From NCBI GenBank assembly GCA_045612305.1, contig JAZKYU010000041.1, positions 1 through 23,089 of the forward strand: DNA of 23,089 nt. Reading direction: 5' to 3'. The notes beneath the pieces are model-generated. The model worked only from the letters and a program-made list of their open reading frames with translations, was not told the DNA's origin and ran no database searches. The stretch is from HGM04593 sp045612305. Lineage in GTDB: Bacteria > Bacteroidota > Bacteroidia > Bacteroidales > Bacteroidaceae. Below, piece after piece: positions 8,647 through 16,017 of this stretch (position 1 is its first letter; every line of letters begins with the position of its first letter). A program made the translations under genes and the position numbers.

Positions 8647-8793
8647 TTACTTTACAAATACTTTCTTACCGTTTATAATATATATACCATTAGTGGGATT
8701 TACCACCTTGCGACCTTGTAGGTCGTATATGCCGAGTGCAGCCGAGTTTCTGTAAACTGCTCCAAACGGCTTACCGCTTAACCTTTTCTTATT
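8647..8793 (-). pseudogene. Orphan C-terminal sorting-type tail of a secreted protein
   Basis: Read on the minus strand, 48 sense codons end at TAA (8647-8649) and contain GIYDLQGRKV and, at the very end, GIYIINGKKVFVK. This is the pattern of the C-terminal tails found on many exported Bacteroidales proteins, including BspA-type proteins. They are often called type IX secretion or Por-type sorting tails; the subtype here is not certain. Immediately upstream the frame is closed by TAG (8794-8796), and no ATG, GTG or TTG start gives a protein that would make sense. No LRR or other domain is recognisable further upstream before the kinase gene. It is therefore most likely the remnant of a lost larger gene, cut off from its body by deletion or by arrival of the phosphate cluster. 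It is not expected to be expressed. Confidence 0.7.
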
Positions 8794-8890
8794 CTAAATG
8801 AGGAATGGCTATTTTCGCATCCGAAAACGGGATAAATGATTGACATTGATAAAGTAAATTGGCTCTAACTTTCTGATATCTAATCATATG

Positions 8891-8918
8891 ATAGTTGTAA
8901 TGCTACAACTATTTTTTT
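8891..8918 (+). terminator. Small hairpin with T-run, overlapping the kinase stop codon
   Basis: ATAGTTGTA (8891-8899), loop ATGC, TACAACTAT (8904-8912), then TTTTTT. In plus orientation it has the form of a weak A+T-rich terminator that would stop rightward transcripts before they enter the kinase gene antisense. On the minus strand it directly follows the kinase stop (TAG at 8909-8911) but lacks a T-run there. Confidence 0.4.
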
Positions 8919-10351
8919 AAAACAAAATCAAATCTCAGTCCTCCATTTGGTCGGTTGCAGGCAAAAATTGTTCCCCCATGAAATTGAACTGCGTGCTTAA
9001 CTATGGCAAGCCCAAGTCCTGTGCCTCCTTTCTGTCTTGAACGGCCTTTGTCAATTCGGTAAAATCGTTCAAATAGGCGTGTTAATTGTTTTTCTTCTAC
9101 ACCGCAACCATCATCCTCAAAACGGATATGACATTCTTTTTCTTTATTTGCTATAAGTGAAATATAGATATTTTGACCTTCTGAATAAGCAATCGCATTT
9201 TCAGTAAGGTTTCGGAATATAGAGCCAATAAGCGAAAGGTTACCTTCTATGATAACACGTTCGTTAAAATCTGTATGCAATATCATACGATTCTCGTCTG
9301 GCATTATCGCTAACTCCTCGGCAATTTCATATAGAATATCATTGATAACAACTTCTTCTTTACCAATAATCATACTTCCATCTTCCATTCTTGTAATCAA
9401 TGAAATATCTGCCAATAATCGTCTGAGTCGTTCATTATTAGCGTAACACCGTTCTATAAGTTCTTGTTTTTTGTCTTCACTTAGATTAATACCAGAAAGT
9501 AAGGTTTCTAGACAGACTTGAATGGAGGCTACAGGGGTTTTCAACTCGTGGTTTATATTATTGGTTAGCTGACGCTTGATTCGCATTTTCTCTTGTTCCT
9601 CACGCAAGGTTGCCTCATATGCAATATCCCTATCCTTAATGGTTTGTTGCCATTGAGCATAAAGTTGAACTATATGATTTGAAATAGATCCAAGCTCATC
9701 ATTGGGAAATGGTTCGTTCTCATCAAAAGCCTCTCCATTCTTGGCTTTATTGGCAAATCGATTAAGTCGTTCAATGGTCTTGCCAAGTCTTCTTGTTGCG
9801 AAATAAGCCAACACACTCATCACTGAACTGATGATAATAATTATTCCCAAGAAATCCCAGTCAGCCTTAAGCAGCTCACGAAGTGTCGATGAATAAGGAA
9901 TAGCGGTACGGATTATTGCACGCTTGCCTTTTGTTGCAGAATAGAAATATTCTCGTCCATCACTTGAAGATTGTCGTCCTATATGGTATCCGAATCCGTC
10001 ATTAAATGCTGTTGCCACCTCGGGACGATAGCGGTGATTATCAAGAGAATCCAATGGAATCATATTGTCATAAATAACAGCACCGGAAAGAGCAATTATA
10101 GATATACGAAGATTCTTGAAAGGCTTTTCGTGTCTCGCTATATACTCTTCGTATGACAACCCATCTTCTACAACTTCAAGAAGGTGGCGATTATACATTT
10201 GAAGCTGTGCATTCAAGAAATCCGATTTATATTGTTTTTCTCGCAGATATTGAAATCCTATGAAACAAAGAATCAGAGTCCAAGAGAAGGCAAGCAACAT
10301 CAAAAAGAGTCGCTTATGGTAAGATATTTTAATCGCTGAAGCCATAACCAA
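8909..10351 (-). CDS. phoR: Sensor histidine kinase, PhoR-like
   Basis: Membrane-bound histidine kinase of 480 residues. Order of parts: TM1 about 14-36; a periplasmic sensor region of about 130 residues (37-165) containing ALSGAVIYDN and REYFYSATKGK; TM2 about 166-186; a HAMP-like linker about 187-245; HisKA with the phospho-accepting His268 in NINHELKTP; and HATPase_c with the N box N385 (LTENAIAY), G1 DDGCG (413-417) and G2 GGTGLGL (442-448). All catalytic boxes are intact. The start overlaps the response-regulator gene by 23 nt; ATG at 10345 is an equally possible start. The call phoR is inferred from divergence from a porin-pst operon and from the PhoR-type domain layout. The ligand or partner cannot be read directly. 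Its G+C and codon use match the pst genes and differ from valS or prmC. Confidence 0.9.
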   Translation of the reverse strand: MVMASAIKISYHKRLFLMLLAFSWTLILCFIGFQYLREKQYKSDFLNAQLQMYNRHLLEVVEDGLSYEEYIARHEKPFKNLRISIIALSGAVIYDNMIPLDSLDNHRYRPEVATAFNDGFGYHIGRQSSSDGREYFYSATKGKRAIIRTAIPYSSTLRELLKADWDFLGIIIIISSVMSVLAYFATRRLGKTIERLNRFANKAKNGEAFDENEPFPNDELGSISNHIVQLYAQWQQTIKDRDIAYEATLREEQEKMRIKRQLTNNINHELKTPVASIQVCLETLLSGINLSEDKKQELIERCYANNERLRRLLADISLITRMEDGSMIIGKEEVVINDILYEIAEELAIMPDENRMILHTDFNERVIIEGNLSLIGSIFRNLTENAIAYSEGQNIYISLIANKEKECHIRFEDDGCGVEEKQLTRLFERFYRIDKGRSRQKGGTGLGLAIVKHAVQFHGGTIFACNRPNGGLRFDFVLKK

Positions 10352-11030
10352 AACCTGAACGAGTTACAATGTAAGAACCATATTTGCCGATTTTAGAGCG
10401 TAAACGGGTGATATTTACATCAATTGTACGGTCAAGAACTACTACCTCGTTACTCCATATACGGCTGAGTATCTGCTCACGGGAGCAAATTTTTCCTCTA
10501 TGTGAAATCAAATAAGCTAATAACTCAAACTCCTTACGGGCAAGTTTGACTTCTTCGCCATCTACAGTACAACGCTTAAATTCCAAATCAAGGTGCAAAC
10601 CTTCAACTTTAAGCACATTTGACTTCTCGGCAGTCGCAGTTGTCTGAGTTTTCTGCCCTGATGTTCGCCTTAGCACACTCTTAACACGAGCTATCACATT
10701 ACGGATTGTGTACGGTTTCATAATGTAATCATCTGCCCCAAGATTCAGTCCCATGACCATATCATCCTCCGTATCACGTGCGGTGCAGAAGATAATTGGA
10801 ATATCCGCTGTTGTTACATCGGCCTTCAACATCTTGGCCATTTTGATTCCACTAATCTCACCCATCATTACATCAAGAAGTATCAAAGAATACTTCTTTA
10901 AGTCCAAAAGCAGAGCTTCTTCAGCACTAAATGCAGTATCTACATCATACCCCTCATTTTCGAGATTTAGTTTCAAAACTTCACACAAAGTCTCTTCGTC
11001 ATCCACTATCAATATTCGTTCTGTAGCCAT
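10329..11030 (-). CDS. phoB: Response regulator, OmpR/PhoB family
   Basis: Two-domain DNA-binding response regulator. The receiver domain carries the acidic pair D12-D13 (ILIVDDEE), phospho-acceptor D55 (LILLDVMM), T85 and K107 (MKPY), counting from the upstream ATG at 11036. A C-terminal winged helix (about 143-235) shows LARKEFELLAYL and ends TRSGFGYGFSD, as in OmpR/PhoB proteins. I prefer ATG 11030 (MATERILIVDD); ATG 11036 (MYMATER) is possible. The gene overlaps the kinase by 23 nt, so both are surely co-translated. It is divergent from the phosphate porin-pst operon and presumably its activator. The shared upstream region holds repeated TTTAATGAAA-type words that could be its sites. Confidence 0.92.
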   Translation of the reverse strand: MATERILIVDDEETLCEVLKLNLENEGYDVDTAFSAEEALLLDLKKYSLILLDVMMGEISGIKMAKMLKADVTTADIPIIFCTARDTEDDMVMGLNLGADDYIMKPYTIRNVIARVKSVLRRTSGQKTQTTATAEKSNVLKVEGLHLDLEFKRCTVDGEEVKLARKEFELLAYLISHRGKICSREQILSRIWSNEVVVLDRTIDVNITRLRSKIGKYGSYIVTRSGFGYGFSD

Positions 11031-11052
11031 ATACATATATATTATTGTGCTG

Positions 11053-11060
11053 CAAAATTA
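11053..11060 (-). promoter_or_regulatory. -7 element of the phoB-phoR promoter
   Basis: On the minus strand TAATTTTG matches the Bacteroidetes sigma -7 consensus TAnnTTTG exactly. It places transcription start around 11046, a short leader before the ATG at 11036/11030. No good TTTG -33 element is seen 19-21 nt upstream, which would fit a promoter needing an activator, possibly PhoB itself. Confidence 0.5.
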
Positions 11061-11097
11061 TAGAGAAATACTGTATTGAATACTACATACAAGAAGA

Positions 11098-11171
11098 TTT
11101 AATGAAAATGTAATAATTTTTAAAAAAACCGCATTTAATGAAAGCCTAATTTTTTTGAAACTTTTATGAAA
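11098..11171 (+). promoter_or_regulatory. Repeated TTTAATGAAA words, candidate PhoB operator
   Basis: TTTAATGAAA occurs at 11098-11107 and 11134-11143, and TTTTATGAAA at 11162-11171. The first two lie in longer similar contexts (TTTAATGAAA, three bases, TAAT, then T-rich). All three are in the divergent region between the regulator and the porin gene, just upstream of a weak -7 candidate for the porin. PhoB proteins bind direct repeats, so these are reasonable operator candidates. The Bacteroidetes PhoB site is not known to me, so this is inference. Confidence 0.4.
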
Positions 11172-11182
11172 CAAGAAGTCCG

Positions 11183-11190
11183 TTCCTTTG
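11183..11190 (+). promoter_or_regulatory. Candidate -7 element for the porin-pst operon
   Basis: TTCCTTTG differs by one base from TAnnTTTG. No TTTG lies 19-21 nt upstream (the nearest, at 11154-11157, is 25 nt away), as expected for an activator-dependent promoter. If used, transcription would begin near 11197, inside the longest open frame, so translation must start at one of the later ATGs (11214, 11220, 11226). Confidence 0.35.
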
Positions 11191-11219
11191 CAGTGTCAAA
11201 TTTAAATACTGATATGACA

Positions 11220-12200
11220 ATGAAAATGAAATTTATCTTAGCAGGTCTTTTAGCCTGCATCGGTATCACTGCGCAGGCGCAGGATACCAAAACTGAGGAG
11301 CCGAAAGGCAAAGCGATTGTACAAGTGTTTGGAAACTTCCACACAGGTTTTGGTGCAGAAAATGACGACCGAGGCTTCGAATTAGAAAGAAGTTACTTAG
11401 GTTATGAGTATAAACTTGGAAACGGTTTGTCTGTTAAAGGTGTAATGGATATCGGCAAGTCTTCGGATGTAAGCGACTATCAACGCATTGCTTATATTAA
11501 GAATGCAATGGTTTCGTGGAAAACAGGAAATCTAACATTGAATGGAGGTCTTATTTCGACCACACAATTCAATTTCCAAGAGAAGTTCTGGGGTTATCGC
11601 TACATTATGAAGTCTTTCCAAGACGAATACAAGTTCGGTAGCAGTGCCGACTTGGGTATTTCTGCCGCTTACAAGTTTGCAGATTGGATTTCGGCCGATG
11701 CAATCATAGTAAATGGCGAAGGTTACAAGAAGATCCAAAAGAATGATGGTTTAAATTATGGTTTGGGTGTAACACTTACTCCGGTAAAGGGCTTCCAAAT
11801 GCGTTTATATGGCGGTCTTAATGAAAGCGGTGAAGAAGGCAAAAAAGACATTACGAATTTGGCGGCATTTATGGGTTATAAGCACGAAAAGTTTACCATC
11901 GGTGCTGAGTATAACTATATGATGAACGCATCAAATAAGGAGGATGCCGACCAAAGCGGTTATTCAGTTTTTGCCTCTGTAAATCTGCCCAAGAATGTCT
12001 CTCTATATGCACGATTCGACGATTTGTACTCAAAGAATGATTGGAATATAGCAAAAGATGAATCTGCTGCAATACTTGGAGCACAGTTCAAACTCGGCAA
12101 GTATGTAAAGATTGCTCCTAATTTTAGAATGGCAATACCTAAAGCCGATGGTGCAAAGAATAGTTACTCAGCATATGTAAATTGTTATTTTGGTTTCTAA
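11220..12200 (+). CDS. Outer-membrane porin, probably phosphate-selective (OprP/OprO-like)
   Basis: Beta-barrel outer-membrane protein of about 326 residues. It has a Sec signal peptide (MKMKFILAGLLACIGITAQAQ, cut after AQA) and then repeated amphipathic strands with turns rich in G/N/D, such as LSVKGVMDIGK, FKLGKYVKIAP and NSYSAYVNCYFGF. The final residue is Phe, the usual barrel-assembly signal. The frame is open back to ATG 11166, but that would put 18 charged residues before the signal peptide; ATG 11214, 11220 or 11226 is more sensible. The function is inferred from its place 30 nt upstream of pstS and from general similarity to Bacteroides porins in phosphate clusters. Selectivity cannot be seen. 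It is likely activated by the divergent PhoB homologue. Confidence 0.82.
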   Translation: MKMKFILAGLLACIGITAQAQDTKTEEPKGKAIVQVFGNFHTGFGAENDDRGFELERSYLGYEYKLGNGLSVKGVMDIGKSSDVSDYQRIAYIKNAMVSWKTGNLTLNGGLISTTQFNFQEKFWGYRYIMKSFQDEYKFGSSADLGISAAYKFADWISADAIIVNGEGYKKIQKNDGLNYGLGVTLTPVKGFQMRLYGGLNESGEEGKKDITNLAAFMGYKHEKFTIGAEYNYMMNASNKEDADQSGYSVFASVNLPKNVSLYARFDDLYSKNDWNIAKDESAAILGAQFKLGKYVKIAPNFRMAIPKADGAKNSYSAYVNCYFGF

Positions 12201-12230
12201 TAAAAATAGACATTTAATAATTAGTATTAT

Positions 12231-13289
12231 ATGAAAAAGATTTTCTCGTCAATTATGACATTGACAATCGCCATTGCAATGGTATCGTGTGGTAACGCAA
12301 CAAATGGTGTTCGTAAGGCTCAAGAACTTTCTGGAGCAGGTGCTACTTTCCCTCTTCCTTTTTACAATGTGGTTTTTGAGAATTTATCTCAGGTAAATGG
12401 TGATGTAGTAGCATACGGTGGTATTGGTTCGGGCGGAGGCGTTCGTAACTTACGCGACAAGATTGTGGATTTTGCAGGTAGTGATGCTTTCCTCACCGAT
12501 AAGGAGATGGCAGATATGGCTCCCGTTGTTCACGTTCCTACTTGTATGGGTGCTGTAGTGGTAGCCTACAATTTGGACGGTGTAAAGGAGTTGAAACTTA
12601 CAGGTGATGTTGTTGCAGACATTTTCGCCGGCGAGATTAAGATGTGGAACGACGAGCGTTTGGCTGCTCTCAACCCTGATGTAACACTCCCTGCCGAGGC
12701 CATCATCCCGGTATTCCGCTCTGATGGTTCAGGTACAACATTCGTCTTCACAGACTATCTTACAAAAGTTAGTCCTATGTGGAAAGAGAAATTCGGTGCT
12801 GGTAAATCCGTAAACTTCCCTTCAGGACAAGCAGCAAAGGGTAATCCGGGTGTTGCAGGTGTAATATCACAGACCAAGAACTCTATCGGTTATGTAGGAT
12901 CTGAATACGCTTTTGCCCAAAAGATTCCTTATGCTCGCATTCAGAACGCAAGAGGCGAATTTGTATTACCTTCGTCAGCAACGATTTCAGCAGCGGCATC
13001 GGGCACAATTCCAGCCGACACTCGTACATCAATCACAAATGCAGATGCAGCCGGTGCTTATCCAATCTCAACATTTACTTGGATGATTATCTACAAGGAG
13101 CAGAACTATTCTGACCGCAGCAAGGAACAGGCTATGGCGACACTCGATTTGTTGAAGTATATCCTTTCTGACGATGCACAGAATATCACTTCTGAGGTAC
13201 ATTACGCTCCACTCCCTGCAAAGGCTAAGGAGTTAAGTTTGACAAACCTTAAAACTGTGACATACGACGGAGTTTCAATACTCCAGTAA
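12231..13289 (+). CDS. pstS: Phosphate ABC transporter, substrate-binding lipoprotein
   Basis: Periplasmic phosphate-binding component of the Pst high-affinity importer (352 residues). The lipoprotein signal peptide ends in the lipobox MVSC with lipidated Cys20, so it is anchored to a membrane. Phosphate-binding loops are recognisable: SGAGATFPLPF (34-44), GSGGG (66-70), FAGSDA (81-86) and RSDGSGTT (163-170). NPGVAGVI and SIGYVGSEYA belong to the second lobe. It lies 30 nt after the porin and 12 nt before pstC in one operon. Codon use is that of the central block. Confidence 0.96.
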   Translation: MKKIFSSIMTLTIAIAMVSCGNATNGVRKAQELSGAGATFPLPFYNVVFENLSQVNGDVVAYGGIGSGGGVRNLRDKIVDFAGSDAFLTDKEMADMAPVVHVPTCMGAVVVAYNLDGVKELKLTGDVVADIFAGEIKMWNDERLAALNPDVTLPAEAIIPVFRSDGSGTTFVFTDYLTKVSPMWKEKFGAGKSVNFPSGQAAKGNPGVAGVISQTKNSIGYVGSEYAFAQKIPYARIQNARGEFVLPSSATISAAASGTIPADTRTSITNADAAGAYPISTFTWMIIYKEQNYSDRSKEQAMATLDLLKYILSDDAQNITSEVHYAPLPAKAKELSLTNLKTVTYDGVSILQ

Positions 13290-13301
13290 AAACAACAATC
13301 T

Positions 13302-14159
13302 ATGAACGATAAACTGTACAGAATAATATTGTTTGTAGCAGCATTGGTTATGCCGATAGTGTGCGGGGGCGTTGTTTACGCCCTCGTCACTGACGCATAC
13401 GATGCTTTCGAACATTTCGGATTTCTGAAATTCCTCACCTCGTCGGAGTGGAGTTATACTGAGGGTAATGAGCAGTATGGAGCCTTGCCATTCATCACTG
13501 GTACACTGATGACCACGCTCCTGGCACTTATCTTCTGTATTCCCTTTTCACTGCCCGTTGCACTTTTCGTGGGTGAATATTTCAAGGGAACAAAGGTCGC
13601 ATCGGTGTTAAGTACTGTAACCGATCTGTTGGCTGGTATTCCGTCTATCATTTATGGTTTGTGGGGATTCTATACCTTGCGACCTATAATTATGGCACTT
13701 AATATCTCTCCACAAGGTTCAGGCATACTAACCGCATCACTTGTTTTGGCAATAATGATTATTCCTTACGCTGCATCGCTTAGTGCGGAATTCATCAAGA
13801 TGGTACCGAACGACCTTAAAGAAGGAGCATATAGCCTGGGTGCAACTCGTGCCGAGGTTGTTAGAAAAATCATTTTCCCTGTAGCCGGTTCAGGTATATT
13901 CTCTTCATATATATTGGCAATAGGTCGTGCTTTGGGTGAGACTATGACCGTAACAATGTTGATTGGAAATACCAATAACATTCCTAATTCTATCACATCT
14001 ACAGGAAATTCAATGGCATCAATCATTGCAAATCAGTTTGGTGAGGCAGACGACTTGCGTCTATCATCATTGATTGCCATAGGATTGGTTCTGTTTCTTA
14101 TTACCGCTATTATCAATATGATAGGTAAGATAATGATAAAACGCGCAAGAATAGCTTGA
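13302..14159 (+). CDS. pstC: Phosphate ABC transporter, permease PstC
   Basis: Inner-membrane permease subunit (285 residues) that pairs with PstA to form the phosphate channel. About six hydrophobic segments can be seen, the first at residues 7-27 and the last at about 255-277. The cytoplasmic EAA loop that contacts PstB appears as LGATRAEVVRKIIFPVA in the second half, followed by the conserved ILAIGRALGETMTVTMLIGN type segment. This IGRALGETM region is characteristic of PstC. Its stop at 14157-14159 is 2 nt before the preferred pstA ATG. Confidence 0.95.
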   Translation: MNDKLYRIILFVAALVMPIVCGGVVYALVTDAYDAFEHFGFLKFLTSSEWSYTEGNEQYGALPFITGTLMTTLLALIFCIPFSLPVALFVGEYFKGTKVASVLSTVTDLLAGIPSIIYGLWGFYTLRPIIMALNISPQGSGILTASLVLAIMIIPYAASLSAEFIKMVPNDLKEGAYSLGATRAEVVRKIIFPVAGSGIFSSYILAIGRALGETMTVTMLIGNTNNIPNSITSTGNSMASIIANQFGEADDLRLSSLIAIGLVLFLITAIINMIGKIMIKRARIA

Positions 14160-14161
14160 TT

Positions 14162-15028
14162 ATGAATAAATTGAAAATTAAACATCGTTTGGCAAAGGAT
14201 AAGTTGATGCTTTGGGGCATTTGCTTGTTGGCTGCATTAACTGCAGTTCCGTTGCTTGCCATTTTGGGAGAAGTATTATTGCGTGGCTATGATCAGCTCT
14301 CTTGGTCATTCTTTACCGAGCCTACACCAACTGCATATAAGGCAATGAAGGCCATCGAAGCGGGTGAACCTATCCCCGGAGGTATAGCAAATGGTATAGT
14401 GGGTACAATGATTATGCTTGGCATGGCTGTAGTTGTTGCCGTTCCGTTGGGTATTCTTTGCGGAGCATTCTTGGCCGAGAATAGCAAAAATCGTTTTGCG
14501 CAATTTGTCAGTTATCTGACCGATCTCTTGCAAGGTACCCCCTCGGTAATTATCGGCATCATCACTTACATTTGGGTGGTTGTTCCTATGAAAGGCTATT
14601 CGGCAATAGCTGGTAGCGTGGCACTATGTATTATGATGCTTCCGCTTATCATTCGTTCAACTGAAGAGACTCTTAAAATCCTTCCGGCATCGCTTAAGGA
14701 GGCAGGATTGGCTCTCGGAGGCAACAAAGCAAGAGTGATGATGAAAGTACAGCTACCTGCAGCGTTCGGTGGTATCTTCACAGGTGTGCTACTTGCTATC
14801 TCACGAGTAATTGGCGAGACTGCACCGTTGATGTTTACCGCTCTTGGTTGCTCGCTTATCCGTTTTTCTATTGACAAGCCTATCTCGGCAGTACCTCTGC
14901 TTATCTGGGAGTTTTTCAATGACCCTAACCTTCAAGAGTTGATTTGGGGTGCATCGCTCTTCCTTTTGTTGTTTGTACTTACATTAAATCTTACCGCTAA
15001 ATATCTTGCAAAAAAATGGAATCAATAA
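14162..15028 (+). CDS. pstA: Phosphate ABC transporter, permease PstA
   Basis: Second permease subunit of the Pst importer, 288 residues from ATG 14162. The frame could be extended to a TTG at 14156 overlapping the pstC stop, but the ATG is the better start. Multiple transmembrane helices are visible, including LMLWGICLLAALTAVPLLAI near the N-terminus. The EAA loop reads LALGGNKARVMMKVQLPAAF, followed by LAISRVIGETAPLMFTALG, the PstA form of the conserved gate segment. The end overlaps pstB by 13 nt, so PstA and PstB are translated together. Confidence 0.95.
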   Translation: MNKLKIKHRLAKDKLMLWGICLLAALTAVPLLAILGEVLLRGYDQLSWSFFTEPTPTAYKAMKAIEAGEPIPGGIANGIVGTMIMLGMAVVVAVPLGILCGAFLAENSKNRFAQFVSYLTDLLQGTPSVIIGIITYIWVVVPMKGYSAIAGSVALCIMMLPLIIRSTEETLKILPASLKEAGLALGGNKARVMMKVQLPAAFGGIFTGVLLAISRVIGETAPLMFTALGCSLIRFSIDKPISAVPLLIWEFFNDPNLQELIWGASLFLLLFVLTLNLTAKYLAKKWNQ

Positions 15029-15783
15029 CACCTATACTTGAATTTAAGAAGACTTGCGTATCGTATACCAAGCAGACAATGGCTGTGAAATATGTATCAG
15101 CAGCCATTGAGAAGAATACCATCACAGCAATTATGGGTCCTTCGGGATGTGGTAAATCTACATTGCTCCGTGCTGTGAACCTAATGCACAATCTCTATCA
15201 GAACATCCGTGTCGATGGCGAGATTTTGCTTAATGGAGAAAATATCCTTTCAATGGAGCCTATCGACGTTCGTCGTCGTGTGGGTATGGTCTTCCAGCGC
15301 CCGGCACCGTTCCCCACAATGAGTATCTATGATAATGTATTGTCGGGATTTGCTTTGAACGGCATCAAACTCTCAAAGTCCGAAAAGGATGCTACTGTGG
15401 AGCGTTGCTTGCGTAGCGTTGCGCTGTGGGACGAGGTAAAGGATGTGCTTAACAAGAAGGGTACGTTCCTATCGGGTGGTCAGCAACAGCGTTTGTGCAT
15501 TGCCCGTGCATTGGCAATGAAGCCCGATGTTCTGTTGATGGACGAGCCAACATCGGCTCTTGACCCCATAGCAACAAAGCACATTGAGGAACTTTTGCTT
15601 GAACTTCAAAAGGAGGTAACAATCCTCATTGTAACACATAATATGGGACAGGCAAAGCGCATATCGTCAAAATCAATGTTTATGTACCTGGGCGAGTTAG
15701 TAGAGTATGGCGACACCGAAACGATGTTTACAAGCCCTATTGACGAACGAACCAAGGCTTATTTGACAGGAAAGATGGGATAA
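15016..15783 (+). CDS. pstB: Phosphate ABC transporter, ATP-binding protein PstB
   Basis: ATPase of the Pst importer (255 residues, family length). Walker A GPSGCGKST (41-49), Q-loop Q94 (MVFQRP), ABC signature LSGGQQQR (152-159), Walker B LLMDEP (173-178), D-loop SALDP and H-loop His208 (IVTHNM) are all intact. It is the last gene of the operon. In most bacteria, including the Bacteroides arrangements I know, phoU follows pstB; here a terminator follows 30 nt later and no phoU is present in the window. Confidence 0.97.
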   Translation: MESITPILEFKKTCVSYTKQTMAVKYVSAAIEKNTITAIMGPSGCGKSTLLRAVNLMHNLYQNIRVDGEILLNGENILSMEPIDVRRRVGMVFQRPAPFPTMSIYDNVLSGFALNGIKLSKSEKDATVERCLRSVALWDEVKDVLNKKGTFLSGGQQQRLCIARALAMKPDVLLMDEPTSALDPIATKHIEELLLELQKEVTILIVTHNMGQAKRISSKSMFMYLGELVEYGDTETMFTSPIDERTKAYLTGKMG

Positions 15784-15810
15784 GTTATATTTTACTTGCC
15801 AAAATATATT

Positions 15811-15858
15811 GCAGCCAAAGATTATTCCTTAGGATACTTTTTGGTTGCATTTGTTTTA
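15811..15858 (+). terminator. Probable terminator after pstB
   Basis: GCAGCCAAA (15811-15819) pairs with TTTGGTTGC (15840-15848) with one G-U pair, closing a 20-nt inner region that can fold a little further. ATTTGTTTTAAT follows. It ends the porin-pstSCAB transcript before the prmC promoter. Confidence 0.55.
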
Positions 15859-15944
15859 ATCAAATAGAAGAGATGAAGTGCATTATTGCCTTAACCAAAT
15901 GAACAATGAAGAAACAATGCAGGCATATTTTAAAAGGAATATTC

Positions 15945-15975
15945 TTTGTTTTATAAGTAGCTGTTTATACCTTTG
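15945..15975 (+). promoter_or_regulatory. Bacteroidetes-type promoter of the prmC operon
   Basis: TTTG (15945-15948), a 19-nt spacer, then TACCTTTG (15968-15975): a full match to the Bacteroidetes -33/-7 consensus TTTG-N19-TAnnTTTG. The start should fall near 15982, giving a leader of about 36 nt to the prmC ATG. Confidence 0.8.
15956..15967 (+). repeat. 12-bp word flanking the phosphate island, right copy
   Basis: AGTAGCTGTTTA, identical to 8403-8414. Here it forms the end of the spacer of the prmC promoter and abuts the -7 element. Confidence 0.4.
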
Positions 15976-16017
15976 TAGAGCGCCACAGGGCTAAATGCAA
16001 AAAAACAAATTCACCCA

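Larger units (their letters stand above)
8402..8908. other. 507-bp region without an intact gene (gene debris)
   Basis: Between the HAD terminator and the kinase stop codon no full gene is visible. The left part is A+T-rich (8411-8490). On the minus strand, 8647-8793 encodes an orphan C-terminal sorting-type tail (listed as a pseudogene). On the plus strand, a 58-codon open frame at 8502-8678 would encode a hydrophobic peptide but has no recognisable ribosome or promoter signal and overlaps the tail. A small hairpin followed by Ts ends the region at 8891-8918. It marks the left edge of the compositionally distinct phosphate island. Confidence 0.6.

Noticed and set aside
14156..14164. TTG start for pstA overlapping the pstC stop
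   Set aside because: An ATG two codons later (14162) is a better start and still keeps the genes adjacent.
8402..15967. Phosphate block as a classical transposon or integrative element
   Set aside because: No integrase, transposase, relaxase or tRNA attachment site is visible; only composition and a 12-bp repeat support transfer.
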